A stretch of DNA of 64,000 bases, taken from contig NZ_JACJSE010000027.1 of NCBI RefSeq assembly GCF_014698045.1, forward strand, positions 1-64,000, written 5' to 3'. Numbering within the stretch: the first letter of the stretch is position 1; every line of letters starts with the position of its first letter. The notes under the pieces are model-generated. The model had not been told where the DNA came from and did no database searches. It worked only from the letters and a program-made list of their open reading frames with translations. The stretch is from Aulosira sp. FACHB-615 (GTDB lineage Bacteria > Cyanobacteriota > Cyanobacteriia > Cyanobacteriales > Nostocaceae). The position numbers and the translations under genes were made by a program. Below are positions 26,061 to 34,899 of the stretch, in pieces.

Positions 26061-27257
26061 TTAAACATCCCTTGGCTTTAATAAGGTGATTAAATTTTTT
26101 TCCCACTCATCAAAAAATCCATCAGGCCATTGATCAATTCTTCCATTACGATCAATTTGCGGTGATATTACTTCTGTAAAGACTTGTCCTTGTTTTTCTT
26201 GCCGTTGGAAGTAATGCAATTGAACATCCTCTGGTTCAAGTTTGCCATTATGTACCGCTAACCGAATTCCGTTTAAAACGTGGTCACTGTGAGTTTCTAT
26301 CACTACTTGAACACCACAACTAGCTGCAAGTGCTAACAATTCACCCATTTTGGTCTGTCCTTGAGGATGAAGATGTGCCTCTGGATTCTCCACTATAATT
26401 AATGAACCTGGAATAGATGCAAGTGCAGCTACTATAACTGGCAAAGTATAAGTAATTCCAAAGCCAACATTAGTATTACGATATCTGCTACTCACCTCTT
26501 TGCCCATTTCAAATGAGTATCGCAAACTCATTAAATCAACACCTTCAATCGGGTCGATATGAATTCTTGTGCCAGGACTTATTTCTCCCATCCATGCCTT
26601 TACTTGATTTTTCAGTAATAAAGATTTTTCTTTTGGATGACTTAATTTATTTGGTTCATTTTGTTTAAAGCGTTCCAAACTTTTAGGAATATTCTGTGAA
26701 ATTTTCTGTTCAAGCCCAATAGTATTTATTTTTTGATCACCAAAAATGTATAAGAAATGTTCCGCATATTCACCTCTAGTACCAATTTGAAAATTTTGGC
26801 TTACTGAATAATCTGACATTGCAAAAACATTACGAGGGCCAAGCCTTTCTGCTTGCAAATAGTGAAAATAATTTCCAAAAAGGCTAAAATCATGTATTTC
26901 CTGGGTTATTGGAGCAATATCAGTACGTAAAACATCTGCTTTTTGGTCATATCTAAAATTCCATTCCCATGTCATTTTCTCTCGATATTCTACTATCAGT
27001 TTAATACCGATTAATTCCTCTTTCGCTCCCTCAAATAAAGCATCTTTAGCAGTACCAATACTTACTAAATCTCCATTTAGAGCCAAACGTTTTCTTTGTA
27101 AAAGTCTTTGTTGATATGACTGACGTAATAACAGCAATGATTGTAAGGCTGAAGACTTACCCATGCCATTTAAACCTGATAATAGAGTTAGTTGCCTAAA
27201 CTCTAGTAGCTGGTCTTCAAAAGGTTTAAAGTTTTTCAAATGTAGTGAATATATCAT
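26061..27257 (-). CDS. AAA-family ATPase with DUF3696 C-terminus
   Basis: A 398-residue ABC/SMC-like ATPase of the OLD-related group. Walker A is G28-x4-G33-K34-S35 near the N-terminus. A signature-like region and Walker B follow (LIIVENPEAHLHPQGQTKMGELL), then a switch His (VIETHSDHVLNGIRLA). The C-terminal segment (about 350-390, DRNGRIDQWPDGFFDEWEKNL) is the DUF3696 signature. No TOPRIM nuclease domain is evident. It overlaps the DUF262 gene by 4 bp and precedes the unknown gene by 3 bp. It probably powers or senses for the operon products. Confidence 0.92.
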   Translation of the reverse strand: MIYSLHLKNFKPFEDQLLEFRQLTLLSGLNGMGKSSALQSLLLLRQSYQQRLLQRKRLALNGDLVSIGTAKDALFEGAKEELIGIKLIVEYREKMTWEWNFRYDQKADVLRTDIAPITQEIHDFSLFGNYFHYLQAERLGPRNVFAMSDYSVSQNFQIGTRGEYAEHFLYIFGDQKINTIGLEQKISQNIPKSLERFKQNEPNKLSHPKEKSLLLKNQVKAWMGEISPGTRIHIDPIEGVDLMSLRYSFEMGKEVSSRYRNTNVGFGITYTLPVIVAALASIPGSLIIVENPEAHLHPQGQTKMGELLALAASCGVQVVIETHSDHVLNGIRLAVHNGKLEPEDVQLHYFQRQEKQGQVFTEVISPQIDRNGRIDQWPDGFFDEWEKNLITLLKPRDV

Positions 27258-28435
27258 GACAATTCTGCCTTGATAATTTCTGCAATTTCATCCAATCTAT
27301 GTAATACAGTCTTAAGGTTTCCTGTACTTCTATATATAGGAGTATCAAATTTACCCTCGTTAGTCAAATCAATCATTTTATGTTTAATATTTTCTTTTTT
27401 TTCTTTAATAATTTTAATTTCTTGATCACTAAGTTTAAATAAATTAACACACCAGCTTTCAAATAAAGCTTTGTTAATGGGATATCGCCTTGTTCCTACT
27501 TTCAATTTCCGAAAAGCATCTTTGCCAAAGATGTCATAGGCTAATTTCATTAAATTTAAAAATTGCTTTTCTATTAAATTTATTTCCTCATCAGACATAG
27601 AATTTATATATGACATAGACTTATCTAATATTCTTTTAAAGCTTTTGCTTTTTCTGAAAATTTCTTGATCGTTTATCATGAACACTAATACTCTAAGTAT
27701 ACATTCACGATCAGCCATTCTATCTGGCCTTATACCATTGTCAGTAGCGATTTTAAATTCAGACGATACAGCTAAATTTTCTAATAACTTTGTTGCTTTA
27801 CCTTGATTTAAAGCATGACGAATTTCCTGTATTGATAAGGATGAACCACCAGTATTAATACGCTCAAATATAACTTGCTTAAAATTATTGGCTGTGCCTG
27901 GTTCAATAAAAATAACTGTGAGAGGGGTTTCTTCTATACGACGTTGGTAATTACGAGGTATTTCATCATATATTTTTCCATTAAACTCAGTAAATGACTC
28001 TAATCCAGTTAGCCTCAGTTTTTTATCAATTACAAACTCCTTTAAACTAGTTAACCTTTGTGAACCATCTATTATTAACCAGTTATTTTCATTGGTTGCA
28101 TCAATATAAAATGCTGGTAGGGGAATACGCAGTAAAATCGATTCAATAAGCCTACTTTTAGCAACTTCATTCCAAACTGATTTGCGTTGAAATTCAGGAT
28201 ATAATTCAAGTTCATTATTTATGATTTTGCTTAATAAATAATTAATGCTGTTCTGTCTAGTTTCAACTCTAATTTCAGTTGCTTCAAAGGGTTCATTAAC
28301 TTCTTCTTCTGATACAACATTCCCTTCATCAATAAATAATTCTTCTATTTCATTATCTTCTTCTAGAATATCTGGCTCTTTGACTTCCATCTCTTTTTTA
28401 AAATATTCTGGATTGAGATCATTTATATGTGTCAT
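27254..28435 (-). CDS. DUF262 domain protein (ParB/Srx-like fold)
   Basis: A 393-residue protein with an acidic N-terminal tail (1-50) and a DUF262 domain: YPEFQRKSVWN (79-89), the invariant D123-G-S-Q126-R127 box, and FERINTGGSSLSIQEIRHAL (190-209). DUF262 is the N-terminal nuclease/NTPase-like domain of GmrSD-type modification-dependent restriction enzymes and also occurs alone. The GmrD HNH domain (DUF1524) is absent; the C-terminal half is helical and unassigned. First gene of a three-gene operon with an ATPase and an unknown protein. Confidence 0.9.
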   Translation of the reverse strand: MTHINDLNPEYFKKEMEVKEPDILEEDNEIEELFIDEGNVVSEEEVNEPFEATEIRVETRQNSINYLLSKIINNELELYPEFQRKSVWNEVAKSRLIESILLRIPLPAFYIDATNENNWLIIDGSQRLTSLKEFVIDKKLRLTGLESFTEFNGKIYDEIPRNYQRRIEETPLTVIFIEPGTANNFKQVIFERINTGGSSLSIQEIRHALNQGKATKLLENLAVSSEFKIATDNGIRPDRMADRECILRVLVFMINDQEIFRKSKSFKRILDKSMSYINSMSDEEINLIEKQFLNLMKLAYDIFGKDAFRKLKVGTRRYPINKALFESWCVNLFKLSDQEIKIIKEKKENIKHKMIDLTNEGKFDTPIYRSTGNLKTVLHRLDEIAEIIKAELS

Positions 28436-28620
28436 AATGGCTACTTCTTGGAGTTAAGGGGTATTTGATTATTAATTTGTAATCTTTATTATTTTCAAAA
28501 TCATACTGAACATTATGATTTAGATAATTTACTTCGATCTTACTACTTTCTAACATTCATAGGTGTATGTCATATATGTCATTACAGTCGCAACATTCTC
28601 TACACTTAAGAAACAATAAA

Positions 28621-28642
28621 GCAGCTGCAATAAAACAGCTGC
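28621..28642 (-). terminator. Terminator-like hairpin downstream of metF
   Basis: GCAGCTG (28621-28627) and CAGCTGC (28636-28642) form a 7-bp perfect stem with an 8-nt loop. Read on the minus strand it is followed by UUUAUUGUUUC, 30 bp past the metF stop. Confidence 0.6.
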
Positions 28643-28672
28643 CATAATAAAAATTATGAAAGATTTTTGAAA

Positions 28673-29602
28673 CTACTTCGCTAATACCTGAGTAACTGGT
28701 GCAACACCAGCTAAATCTAAGATTTTAGGTATCAAATCTTCCCGCTTCACAGCCATCATGTGGACACCATGACACAATTGCTTTGCTATTTGCACTTGTT
28801 CTGCGGCAATTTTGACACCTTCTTCTAGGGGGTCTTTGGCTTTGGCTAATCTATCAATAATATGTTCAGGTATATTTACACCCGGAACGCACCTATTAAT
28901 AAATTGAGCATTTTTCGCCGATTTCAACAGAAAAATTCCTGCCAAAATAGGTTTGTTATGTACAGACGCTATCTTATCCATGAACTTTTCTAGTCTTTCA
29001 AAATCAGTGATTAATTGACTTTGAAAAAACTGCGCTCCGGCTGAAATTTTACGTTCAAAGCGACTTTGCAAACCAGACCAACTTGCACACTGCGGGTCTA
29101 CGGCTGCACCGACAAATAAATCTGTCGCGCCATCAGTCAAGGGTTTATCGTTGCAATCAACACCTTGATTCATTTTTTGAATTAATTGCAGTAGTCGCAC
29201 TGACTCTAAATCAAAGACACCCTTTGCATCAGGATGATCACCTGCTTTTACCGGGTCGCCTGTTAAAGCTAAGATATTCCGAATACCTAAAGCATGAGCG
29301 CCCATCAAGTCGGCTTGTAAGGCGATACGGTTGCGATCGCGGCAAGCCATCTGACAAATTGGTTCAATGCCGTTTTGTAATAAAATCGCTGAAGCCACTA
29401 ATGACGACATTCGCAACACAGCGCGGCTACCATCAGTAATATTGACAGCATGAACTCTCCCCTTAAGAGTCGCCGCCATTTCAATTGTATGAGTAGGATT
29501 TCCTCCTTTTGGGGGTGCTACCTCGGCGGTAACTAAAAATTCCCCCGCTTGCGCGGCTTTACGGAAATAATTTAAAGCAGCACAGCTATGGTTATCTTCC
29601 AT
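28673..29602 (-). CDS. metF: Methylenetetrahydrofolate reductase
   Basis: A 309-residue FAD-dependent TIM-barrel enzyme of one-carbon metabolism, reducing 5,10-methylene-THF to 5-methyl-THF for methionine synthesis. Visible features: EVAPPKGG near the N-terminus (catalytic Glu), CRDRNR, LGIRNILALTGDPVKAGDHPDAKGVFDLES (flavin/folate region), and GAQFFQSQLITDFE. The AroF/MetF-like length is normal for bacterial MetF. It is monocistronic, with a terminator-like hairpin downstream. Confidence 0.93.
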   Translation of the reverse strand: MEDNHSCAALNYFRKAAQAGEFLVTAEVAPPKGGNPTHTIEMAATLKGRVHAVNITDGSRAVLRMSSLVASAILLQNGIEPICQMACRDRNRIALQADLMGAHALGIRNILALTGDPVKAGDHPDAKGVFDLESVRLLQLIQKMNQGVDCNDKPLTDGATDLFVGAAVDPQCASWSGLQSRFERKISAGAQFFQSQLITDFERLEKFMDKIASVHNKPILAGIFLLKSAKNAQFINRCVPGVNIPEHIIDRLAKAKDPLEEGVKIAAEQVQIAKQLCHGVHMMAVKREDLIPKILDLAGVAPVTQVLAK

Positions 29603-29774
29603 AACGTTATTCTTTATGTTCTTTTTAAGCGTATAACAAATTACACCTTAAAGAACAAGGGGCAGAATCGGGAAGTGGGGAAGAAAAACAATGATCATTC
29701 TTCCCCAGCACTTGCTAGTTAAGAAGTACGTAAGTATAAACTTAAGTACAAGCTTCCCTATAGGCCATGACGAA

Positions 29775-30782
29775 CTACACAGGCATAGAGTAGCCTAACG
29801 CTGCTTTCACATCTGCTAAAGTTTGATTAGCGATCGCTTGTGCTTTTTCCCGTCCATCACGCAACACAGACTCCAAATAACCCTTGTCATCCATAATTTG
29901 CTGATATTTTTCTTGGATGGGTTGTAATGCATTAATTGTTGTTTCTGTCAATAACGGCTTGAATTGTCCCCAACCCATATCTTGGCATTCTGCTGCTACT
30001 GCTTCTTTGGTCTTGCCAGACAGCAACATATACAAAGTTAATAAGTTATTACACTCCGGCCGTTCTGGAACATCAAAAGTTAAACCCCTGACAGGATCAG
30101 TTTTGCACCGCTTAATTTTATTTGCAATCTGGTCTGGTGGATCTAACAGATTAATCCGGCTCAACTCTGACGGATCAGACTTGGACATTTTGCGTGTCCC
30201 ATCGGTCAAGCTCATCACCCTTGCGCCATCTTTCCGAATCAAAGGATCTGGTAACTTCAAAACTGGTTGATCCTTAGCAAATTGATGATTTAATCGATTG
30301 ACAATATCCCTTGTCAGTTCTATGTGTTGTTTTTGGTCTTCACCCACCGGCACTTTATCCGCCTGATAAAGCAAAATATCAGCCGCCATCAGCACTGGGT
30401 AGATTAACAAACCTGTACTAACGTTTTCTCCTTGTTTAACAGCCTTTTCCTTAAACTGAATCATGTCTTGTAGCCAGTTTAGGGGAGTGATGCAGTTAAG
30501 CAGCCAAGCAAGTTCACTGTGTGCAGAAACATGGGACTGGACAAAGATACTGGAGTGGTTTAAATCAATCCCACAGGCCAGGTAAAGTGCGGCGATGGTG
30601 TAAGTATCTGCCGCCAAAGACGCTGGATTATGCGGTACAGTAATCGCGTGTAAATCCACTACACAAAAGAAATTTTCATACTGGTCTTGGATTTCTACCC
30701 AGTTGCGAATCGCGCCTAAGTAGTTACCTAAGTGCAGATTACCAGTTGGTTGAACTCCTGACAGCACACGCTGCTTACCCAT
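29775..30782 (-). CDS. trpS: Tryptophan--tRNA ligase
   Basis: A 335-residue class Ic aminoacyl-tRNA synthetase. It contains the HIGH-type signature PTGNLHLGNYLGA (residues 12-24), the KMSKS signature RKMSKSDPSE near residue 198, and the VPVGEDQKQHIELTRDI tryptophan-binding segment. Length is standard. The gene is transcribed toward metF with a 172-bp gap. Confidence 0.97.
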   Translation of the reverse strand: MGKQRVLSGVQPTGNLHLGNYLGAIRNWVEIQDQYENFFCVVDLHAITVPHNPASLAADTYTIAALYLACGIDLNHSSIFVQSHVSAHSELAWLLNCITPLNWLQDMIQFKEKAVKQGENVSTGLLIYPVLMAADILLYQADKVPVGEDQKQHIELTRDIVNRLNHQFAKDQPVLKLPDPLIRKDGARVMSLTDGTRKMSKSDPSELSRINLLDPPDQIANKIKRCKTDPVRGLTFDVPERPECNNLLTLYMLLSGKTKEAVAAECQDMGWGQFKPLLTETTINALQPIQEKYQQIMDDKGYLESVLRDGREKAQAIANQTLADVKAALGYSMPV

Positions 30783-30922
30783 AGATTCACTCTAGTTCTT
30801 GCTAAATGTTCATGCACGTATCCATCCTTATGATGCCGTGTCACACGGCATTATAGACTTTTTATGCGTCAAAGATGCAAGGTGGCAATTTCTCTCCAAA
30901 AAAAGTAGGGTGTATTACGGCC

Positions 30923-31064
30923 AGGACTTACGCACAAAGATTATCTGTAGAGATTGGGTGAAAGGGTGAAAGGGTTTGGGGTGTAAGGATTTTGAATCAG
31001 TATACCCCTGAACCCCTATACCCTCGCCAAAACCCTTGATTTTTCGTTTTTATGCGTAAGTCCT
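30923..31064. repeat. Complete MITE-like element with perfect 12-bp ends
   Basis: A 142-bp non-coding element with perfect terminal inverted repeats AGGACTTACGCA (30923-30934) and TGCGTAAGTCCT (31053-31064). Inside are complementary arms (GGTGTAAGGATTTTGAA and CCCCTATACCC-type) and an AAAACCCTTGATTTTTCGTTTTTA segment. Degenerate or half copies occur elsewhere in the window. The rest of 30783-31278 shows no gene. Confidence 0.8.
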
Positions 31065-31308
31065 AGATTTAAAGTATGAGAATTAGCCGTAACGCACCAA
31101 GATATATGGTGAGTTATCAGTAATCCTTAATTTTTAATTAAGTAAAAACTTCAAATTCAGATCAATATTTCAGAAAGAACACAAGGCTGTAACCCTCTTT
31201 AATTCTGCTTTAGCTCAACAAGAAATATTTACAATCCCCTGCTTTTTAACTTTACAGACAGTAGGTAATACTTAAATAGTGCTAGACCACTTTCAGTATT
31301 TTGATATG

Positions 31309-32052
31309 CGACAATTATTTCAGTATCTACGTACCTGGGTTATCGTCTGCCTGCTGTGTTTGGTCTTAGGCTGGACACTACCTGCACAAGCAGCTACCGA
31401 CATTGACTCTAAACTCGAAAAGCAAGTTTTAGAAATTATCCGTAACAATCCACAATTCGTTCTTAACTCTCTGCAAGAGTATCAACTGGCTAAACAAGAA
31501 AAATTACAGAAAGTCCAACAAGCTTTTTTAGATGATTTAAAATCTAACCCAGCAAATATCATTGGCGAATCACCAACCACTGGTGCGGCTAAGTCCAAAA
31601 CAGTGCTAGTTGAGTTTTCTGATTTTCAATGTCCCTACTGTGCGGAAGTACATAAAACTCTGAAATCAGTAGTAGACAAGCATAAAGACGAGTTGACATT
31701 GGTTTACAAGAATTTTCCTCTAACTGGAGTCCATCCAGAAGCATTCCCCGCAGCGCAAGCGGCTTGGGCTGCTAAACAACAAGGTAAGTTCTGGGAATAC
31801 CATGATGCTTTGTTTGAAAATCAAAAGCAACTAGGTGAAACCTTATACGTTGATATTGCTAAAAAACTAAACCTCAATTTGGTGAAGTTTGAGAGCGATC
31901 GCAAGTTGGCAAAAACAGCCATTGACAAAGACCTCAAACAAGCGAATGATTTAGGTATCTCTGGTACACCATTCCTCGTTATCAACACTGATAAATACAC
32001 TGGTGCAGTCCAAGCAGCCGACATTGAAGCGAGATTGGGTAGTGCGAGTTAA
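31309..32052 (+). CDS. DsbA-family thiol oxidoreductase, exported
   Basis: About 247 residues from ATG 31309 (a GTG at 31279 is possible). A signal sequence or anchor (hydrophobic about 12-30, ending PAQAA) is followed by a helical region and a thioredoxin fold with a DsbA-like helical insert. The active site is C108-P-Y-C111 in VEFSDFQCPYC, and the cis-Pro loop is SGTPFLVIN. It belongs to the BdbD/DsbG-like group of periplasmic disulfide enzymes. It likely oxidises or isomerises disulfides in periplasm or thylakoid lumen. A half-MITE sequence follows the stop. Confidence 0.88.
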   Translation, partial: RQLFQYLRTWVIVCLLCLVLGWTLPAQAATDIDSKLEKQVLEIIRNNPQFVLNSLQEYQLAKQEKLQKVQQAFLDDLKSNPANIIGESPTTGAAKSKTVLVEFSDFQCPYCAEVHKTLKSVVDKHKDELTLVYKNFPLTGVHPEAFPAAQAAWAAKQQGKFWEYHDALFENQKQLGETLYVDIAKKLNLNLVKFESDRKLAKTAIDKDLKQANDLGISGTPFLVINTDKYTGAVQAADIEARLGSAS

Positions 32053-32059
32053 ATAGACG

Positions 32060-32142
32060 GAATTTACACACAAAGATTGTAAACACTGGGTGTAAGGGTG
32101 TAGGGGTATATGTATCCAAAACCCTTACACCCTTAATTTTTT
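32060..32142. repeat. Degenerate AGGACTTACGCA-family repeat
   Basis: Starts GAATTTACACACAAAGATTG and has the typical GGGTGTAAGGGTGTAGGGG arm and its complement AAAACCCTTACACCC, but both ends are degenerate. It forms a strong hairpin directly after the DsbA-like stop and may act as its terminator (TTAATTTTTTG follows). Confidence 0.55.
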
Positions 32143-32200
32143 GTATCAAAGAACCACAAAGGACAAGTAGGACACGAAGTTATAGCAATCCTATCTCTCT

Positions 32201-32272
32201 CTTATCTACCTTATCTAACTTATCTCCCTTGTCTACCTTGTCTACCTTGTCTACCTTGTCTACCTTGTCTCC
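32201..32272. repeat. 9-bp tandem repeat (8 units of CTTRTCTMC)
   Basis: Eight 9-bp units: CTTATCTAC, CTTATCTAA, CTTATCTCC, four CTTGTCTAC and CTTGTCTCC. The inverse-oriented unit GGAGACAAG is repeated at 37917-37952. Confidence 0.9.
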
Positions 32273-32293
32273 CTACACTTGAAGACTTGTTCG

Positions 32294-32665
32294 TTAATCT
32301 TCCAATGATTGGGCTTGTACTTCTACCGCAGTCACATCAATTGTGCCTTCTGGTGCAAAGCGTTGGAAGTGGCCTTTCTGGACTAATAGCTGTTCGCCAC
32401 AGTTAGGACATTGTAATTGGCTATTGTTCAAACCAGTGAATTCGTAGGCGCAGACAGGACACTTGTCAGTTACTAAGTTGCGTTGTAGCCACCAGCGAAA
32501 CCCAACGAAAGCCACTACAGGCGCTAGTGACAGCAGTGCAAACAGGATAAATAAAGATTTTACTAACCAACCCAGTCCCAATGAACCTAGCAACCAGATA
32601 ACTGCTAAGAAAGTGAGCAAAGGGCGGAGATTTAGCATATTCAATTGTGAATTGTTAAAGCTCAT
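32294..32665 (-). CDS. Membrane protein with zinc ribbon
   Basis: A 123-residue protein with two predicted transmembrane helices (about 14-33 and 36-58) and a C-terminal zinc ribbon with Cys pairs CPVC and CPNC about 20 residues apart. The ribbon should face the cytoplasm or stroma side. I do not recognise a functional assignment; similar small membrane zinc-ribbon proteins are common in cyanobacteria. Confidence 0.8.
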   Translation of the reverse strand: MSFNNSQLNMLNLRPLLTFLAVIWLLGSLGLGWLVKSLFILFALLSLAPVVAFVGFRWWLQRNLVTDKCPVCAYEFTGLNNSQLQCPNCGEQLLVQKGHFQRFAPEGTIDVTAVEVQAQSLED

Positions 32666-32743
32666 TTTTTAATTACAGTCTTGCTCTCTTTCTAGGATAG
32701 CGAGTTTAGAGATTGTCAAGGGTCATTTGTTATTGGTCATTGG

Positions 32744-33910
32744 TTAAGATGTTTTTACTAACGCTGCAAGCTGCTGTTTAAAGGCTACTGTCCCGAAATG
32801 GGCGATCGCTTGTTCGCGCAACCACTTGCCATCACAGCGTTGATCATTCTTTTGTAAAATTTCAATACAAGCGGCGGCGACAGCATCAGCATCACGGTGT
32901 GGGACTCGCCAGCCTAGTTTACCATCTTGTAAAGGATCAGCCGAACCATCTGCATCACCCGATAAAACTGGGATACCACAAGCCATTGCTTCTAGATAAA
33001 CAATGCCAAAACCTTCTTGAGAAGGCATGATATAAGCATCTGCTAGGCGATAATGGGCGATTAAATCTTCTGTAGGGACAAAACCAGCAAACACAACGCG
33101 ATCGCTTACTCCCAAATCTTGGGCTAACTTGGCTAATCGCGGTTGATCATCACCACGCCCAATTACCAAATATTTCACTTCTGGGACAACCTGCGCGATT
33201 TGAGGTAAAGCCCGAATTGTGACATCTACGCCTTTGTAAATATCACCCGACCACAGGCGTGCTACTGTCATCAAGACTTTAGCATCTGTTAAACCATACT
33301 TCTCGACTAATTCTGGTAGTTTTTCCCCTGGGGTAAATTTATCACCATCAATTGCACAAGGCAGCATTTTCACTTTGTCGGGGTTAATTCTATTAGCTAC
33401 ACAAGCGCGATCGCGGCTGTAACGGCTGATTGTCCAAATTTCACTGGCTGCGGCGAGTGCGCGGCGTTCTAGAGTATTTAAGGGTTCCCAGACTTCTTTT
33501 CCGTAGGTGAGGACTGTGTAGGGAATACCTAACGGCTGACAAAGAGTTTGGATTAAGACGGCAAGTTTAATATGACCACAAAATACACGTTCTGGACGTT
33601 TTTGTAAAAGAAACTTTAATAAAGCCCCAGCCATCGCCATTCTGCCAATTTGCGGCGACTTATTTTTAAAATAATGGAATTTTACACTCTCAGACACAAA
33701 AGGATTAACACAGTCTGGACTATCTCGCAGGACGAAAACATCTGTCTTGTAACCTGCATTCAACTCTGTATAAGCCTGAAAGATATCTTTGACATAAGAC
33801 TGAATCCCCCCTTCACAACCAAAAACTTCGATAAAAACGAAAGATTGGTGCGGAGTTGGGTGAACTTTGTTAATACCTTGTAGTTTTCTTTGGGTTAAAT
33901 CAGTCAGCAT
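32744..33910 (-). CDS. Glycosyltransferase family 4 (GT-B fold)
   Basis: A 388-residue GT-B glycosyltransferase. The N-terminal acceptor domain contains EVFGCEGGIQSYVKDI. The C-terminal donor domain carries VGRGDDQPRLAKLAQDLGVSDRVVFAGFVP and the E-x7-E type motif in MPSQEGFGIVYLEAMACGIPVL. It likely transfers an NDP-activated sugar to a cell-surface polysaccharide or lipid. No polysaccharide cluster is adjacent, so the acceptor is unknown. Confidence 0.92.
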   Translation of the reverse strand: MLTDLTQRKLQGINKVHPTPHQSFVFIEVFGCEGGIQSYVKDIFQAYTELNAGYKTDVFVLRDSPDCVNPFVSESVKFHYFKNKSPQIGRMAMAGALLKFLLQKRPERVFCGHIKLAVLIQTLCQPLGIPYTVLTYGKEVWEPLNTLERRALAAASEIWTISRYSRDRACVANRINPDKVKMLPCAIDGDKFTPGEKLPELVEKYGLTDAKVLMTVARLWSGDIYKGVDVTIRALPQIAQVVPEVKYLVIGRGDDQPRLAKLAQDLGVSDRVVFAGFVPTEDLIAHYRLADAYIMPSQEGFGIVYLEAMACGIPVLSGDADGSADPLQDGKLGWRVPHRDADAVAAACIEILQKNDQRCDGKWLREQAIAHFGTVAFKQQLAALVKTS

Positions 33911-34089
33911 TTAAGTTTTTATTAATACAAGTTCTACTTTAGTGCAGCTTGAATTATTTCTATACTGCTGCCAAATTTTACCAAAAATGTCACTAAAATC
34001 GTATGCTGACTTTACCAGACTGAGTGTATTTTTTATACACTGATTTTTTGTATTTACCCTTAAATCACCTGATTTTTCACCATTGGAAT

Positions 34090-34524
34090 TTATTGGTGAC
34101 TGTACTCGATAATTAACAGACAATTTCGCTCATCCGTGCTACGTTCATAAACCACCCGATCCGTCAAACGCCTCAACAAAAACCAGCCATAACCTCCTTC
34201 CTGGGGATTACCAGGTTCCGGCTCGGCGATTTCATCTGGATTAAAAGGCTGGCCATGATCCCAAATTCTAATCTCCATTCGGTCAACCCATAGACTCACT
34301 TCAATATCTATGGTTGTTTCCGGTGGTAAAGTCTCATGAGCATGGCGAACTGCATTGGTAAAGCCCTCTGCTAAAGCTAAATTCAGACAATAGAGTTGGT
34401 GTTCTGTCCAACCACGTTGACATAAATATTTGAGACAAAACTGCTCAAACCATTGTTGAACCTTATTTAAGAGCGGAAGTTCGCTCCTGACAGTCAGATG
34501 GTCGCGCTCCACCATTCTCAGCAT
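34090..34524 (-). CDS. RsbW-like anti-sigma factor/serine kinase (HATPase_c_2)
   Basis: A 144-residue single-domain GHKL ATPase. The N-box is LALAEGFTNAVRHAH, the G1-type box is IRIWDHGQPFNPDEI and the lid region is GGYGWFLLRRLTDRV. Length and layout fit RsbW/SpoIIAB-type kinases that bind sigma factors or phosphorylate STAS antagonists. ATG 34524 follows AAGGTCA; ATG 34515 is an alternative. Such kinases act opposite SpoIIE-type phosphatases like the one at 16348-17532, but a link between the two is only a possibility. Confidence 0.9.
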   Translation of the reverse strand: MLRMVERDHLTVRSELPLLNKVQQWFEQFCLKYLCQRGWTEHQLYCLNLALAEGFTNAVRHAHETLPPETTIDIEVSLWVDRMEIRIWDHGQPFNPDEIAEPEPGNPQEGGYGWFLLRRLTDRVVYERSTDERNCLLIIEYSHQ

Positions 34525-34899
34525 TGACCTTGACTTGAGTATTCAATAAAAATGTTTTGACTGGTTGACTTGGGGAGATTTTTAATTTTGGTATAGCTTG
34601 TGATGTTATGGGACAAAGTTAAATGTCCTAAAATCTGCTTTGCTATATACCCAAAAAATCTCAGGTACTGCCTAGTACAGTTGGAGTAAATAAACAGACC
34701 ATAATAAATTGCTAAAAAGCTTGTGGTATCAATATTCTTCCTTTTGCCTTTTTGTACTAAATTACTAAAATTGACGCTTGTTAGTTGTTTCACTAGCATA
34801 TTTTAGAGGGTATGAGTGGTTTTAGCCACCACCCACACCCTTTTACATGCTAATCAAACTTACACAAGCGTCAAAGCAATTTTCGGTAACTAATCTAAT
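34525..34899. other. Intergenic region downstream of petD
   Basis: No convincing gene. A 93-codon minus frame (34518-34799) is of low quality. The stretch holds the hairpin at 34808-34840 and a CATAACATCACAAGC-type AT-rich segment. Confidence 0.55.
34808..34840 (-). terminator. Stem-loop downstream of petBD
   Basis: GGGTATGAGTGG (34808-34819) and CCACCCACACCC (34829-34840). In minus-strand RNA all 12 positions pair, two as G-U; in plus-strand RNA those two are A-C mismatches. This favours a structure in the petBD transcript, 60 bp beyond the petD stop. The T-run is on the other side, so it may be a processing or stabilising hairpin instead of a classical terminator. Confidence 0.5.

Noticed and set aside
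25122..28435. GmrSD or Septu system
   Set aside because: GmrD/DUF1524 HNH motifs and a PtuB-like HNH gene are not present; only DUF262 and an ATPase are shared in part.
29083..29439. 118-codon plus-strand ORF
   Set aside because: Antisense to metF, low complexity and no recognisable domain; the metF frame is well supported.
33911..34123. 70-codon minus-strand ORF upstream of the glycosyltransferase
   Set aside because: Overlaps the end of the RsbW-like gene, with no motif or conserved composition.
34518..34799. 93-codon minus-strand ORF downstream of petD
   Set aside because: Overlaps the start of the RsbW-like gene and lacks coding character or a ribosome binding site.
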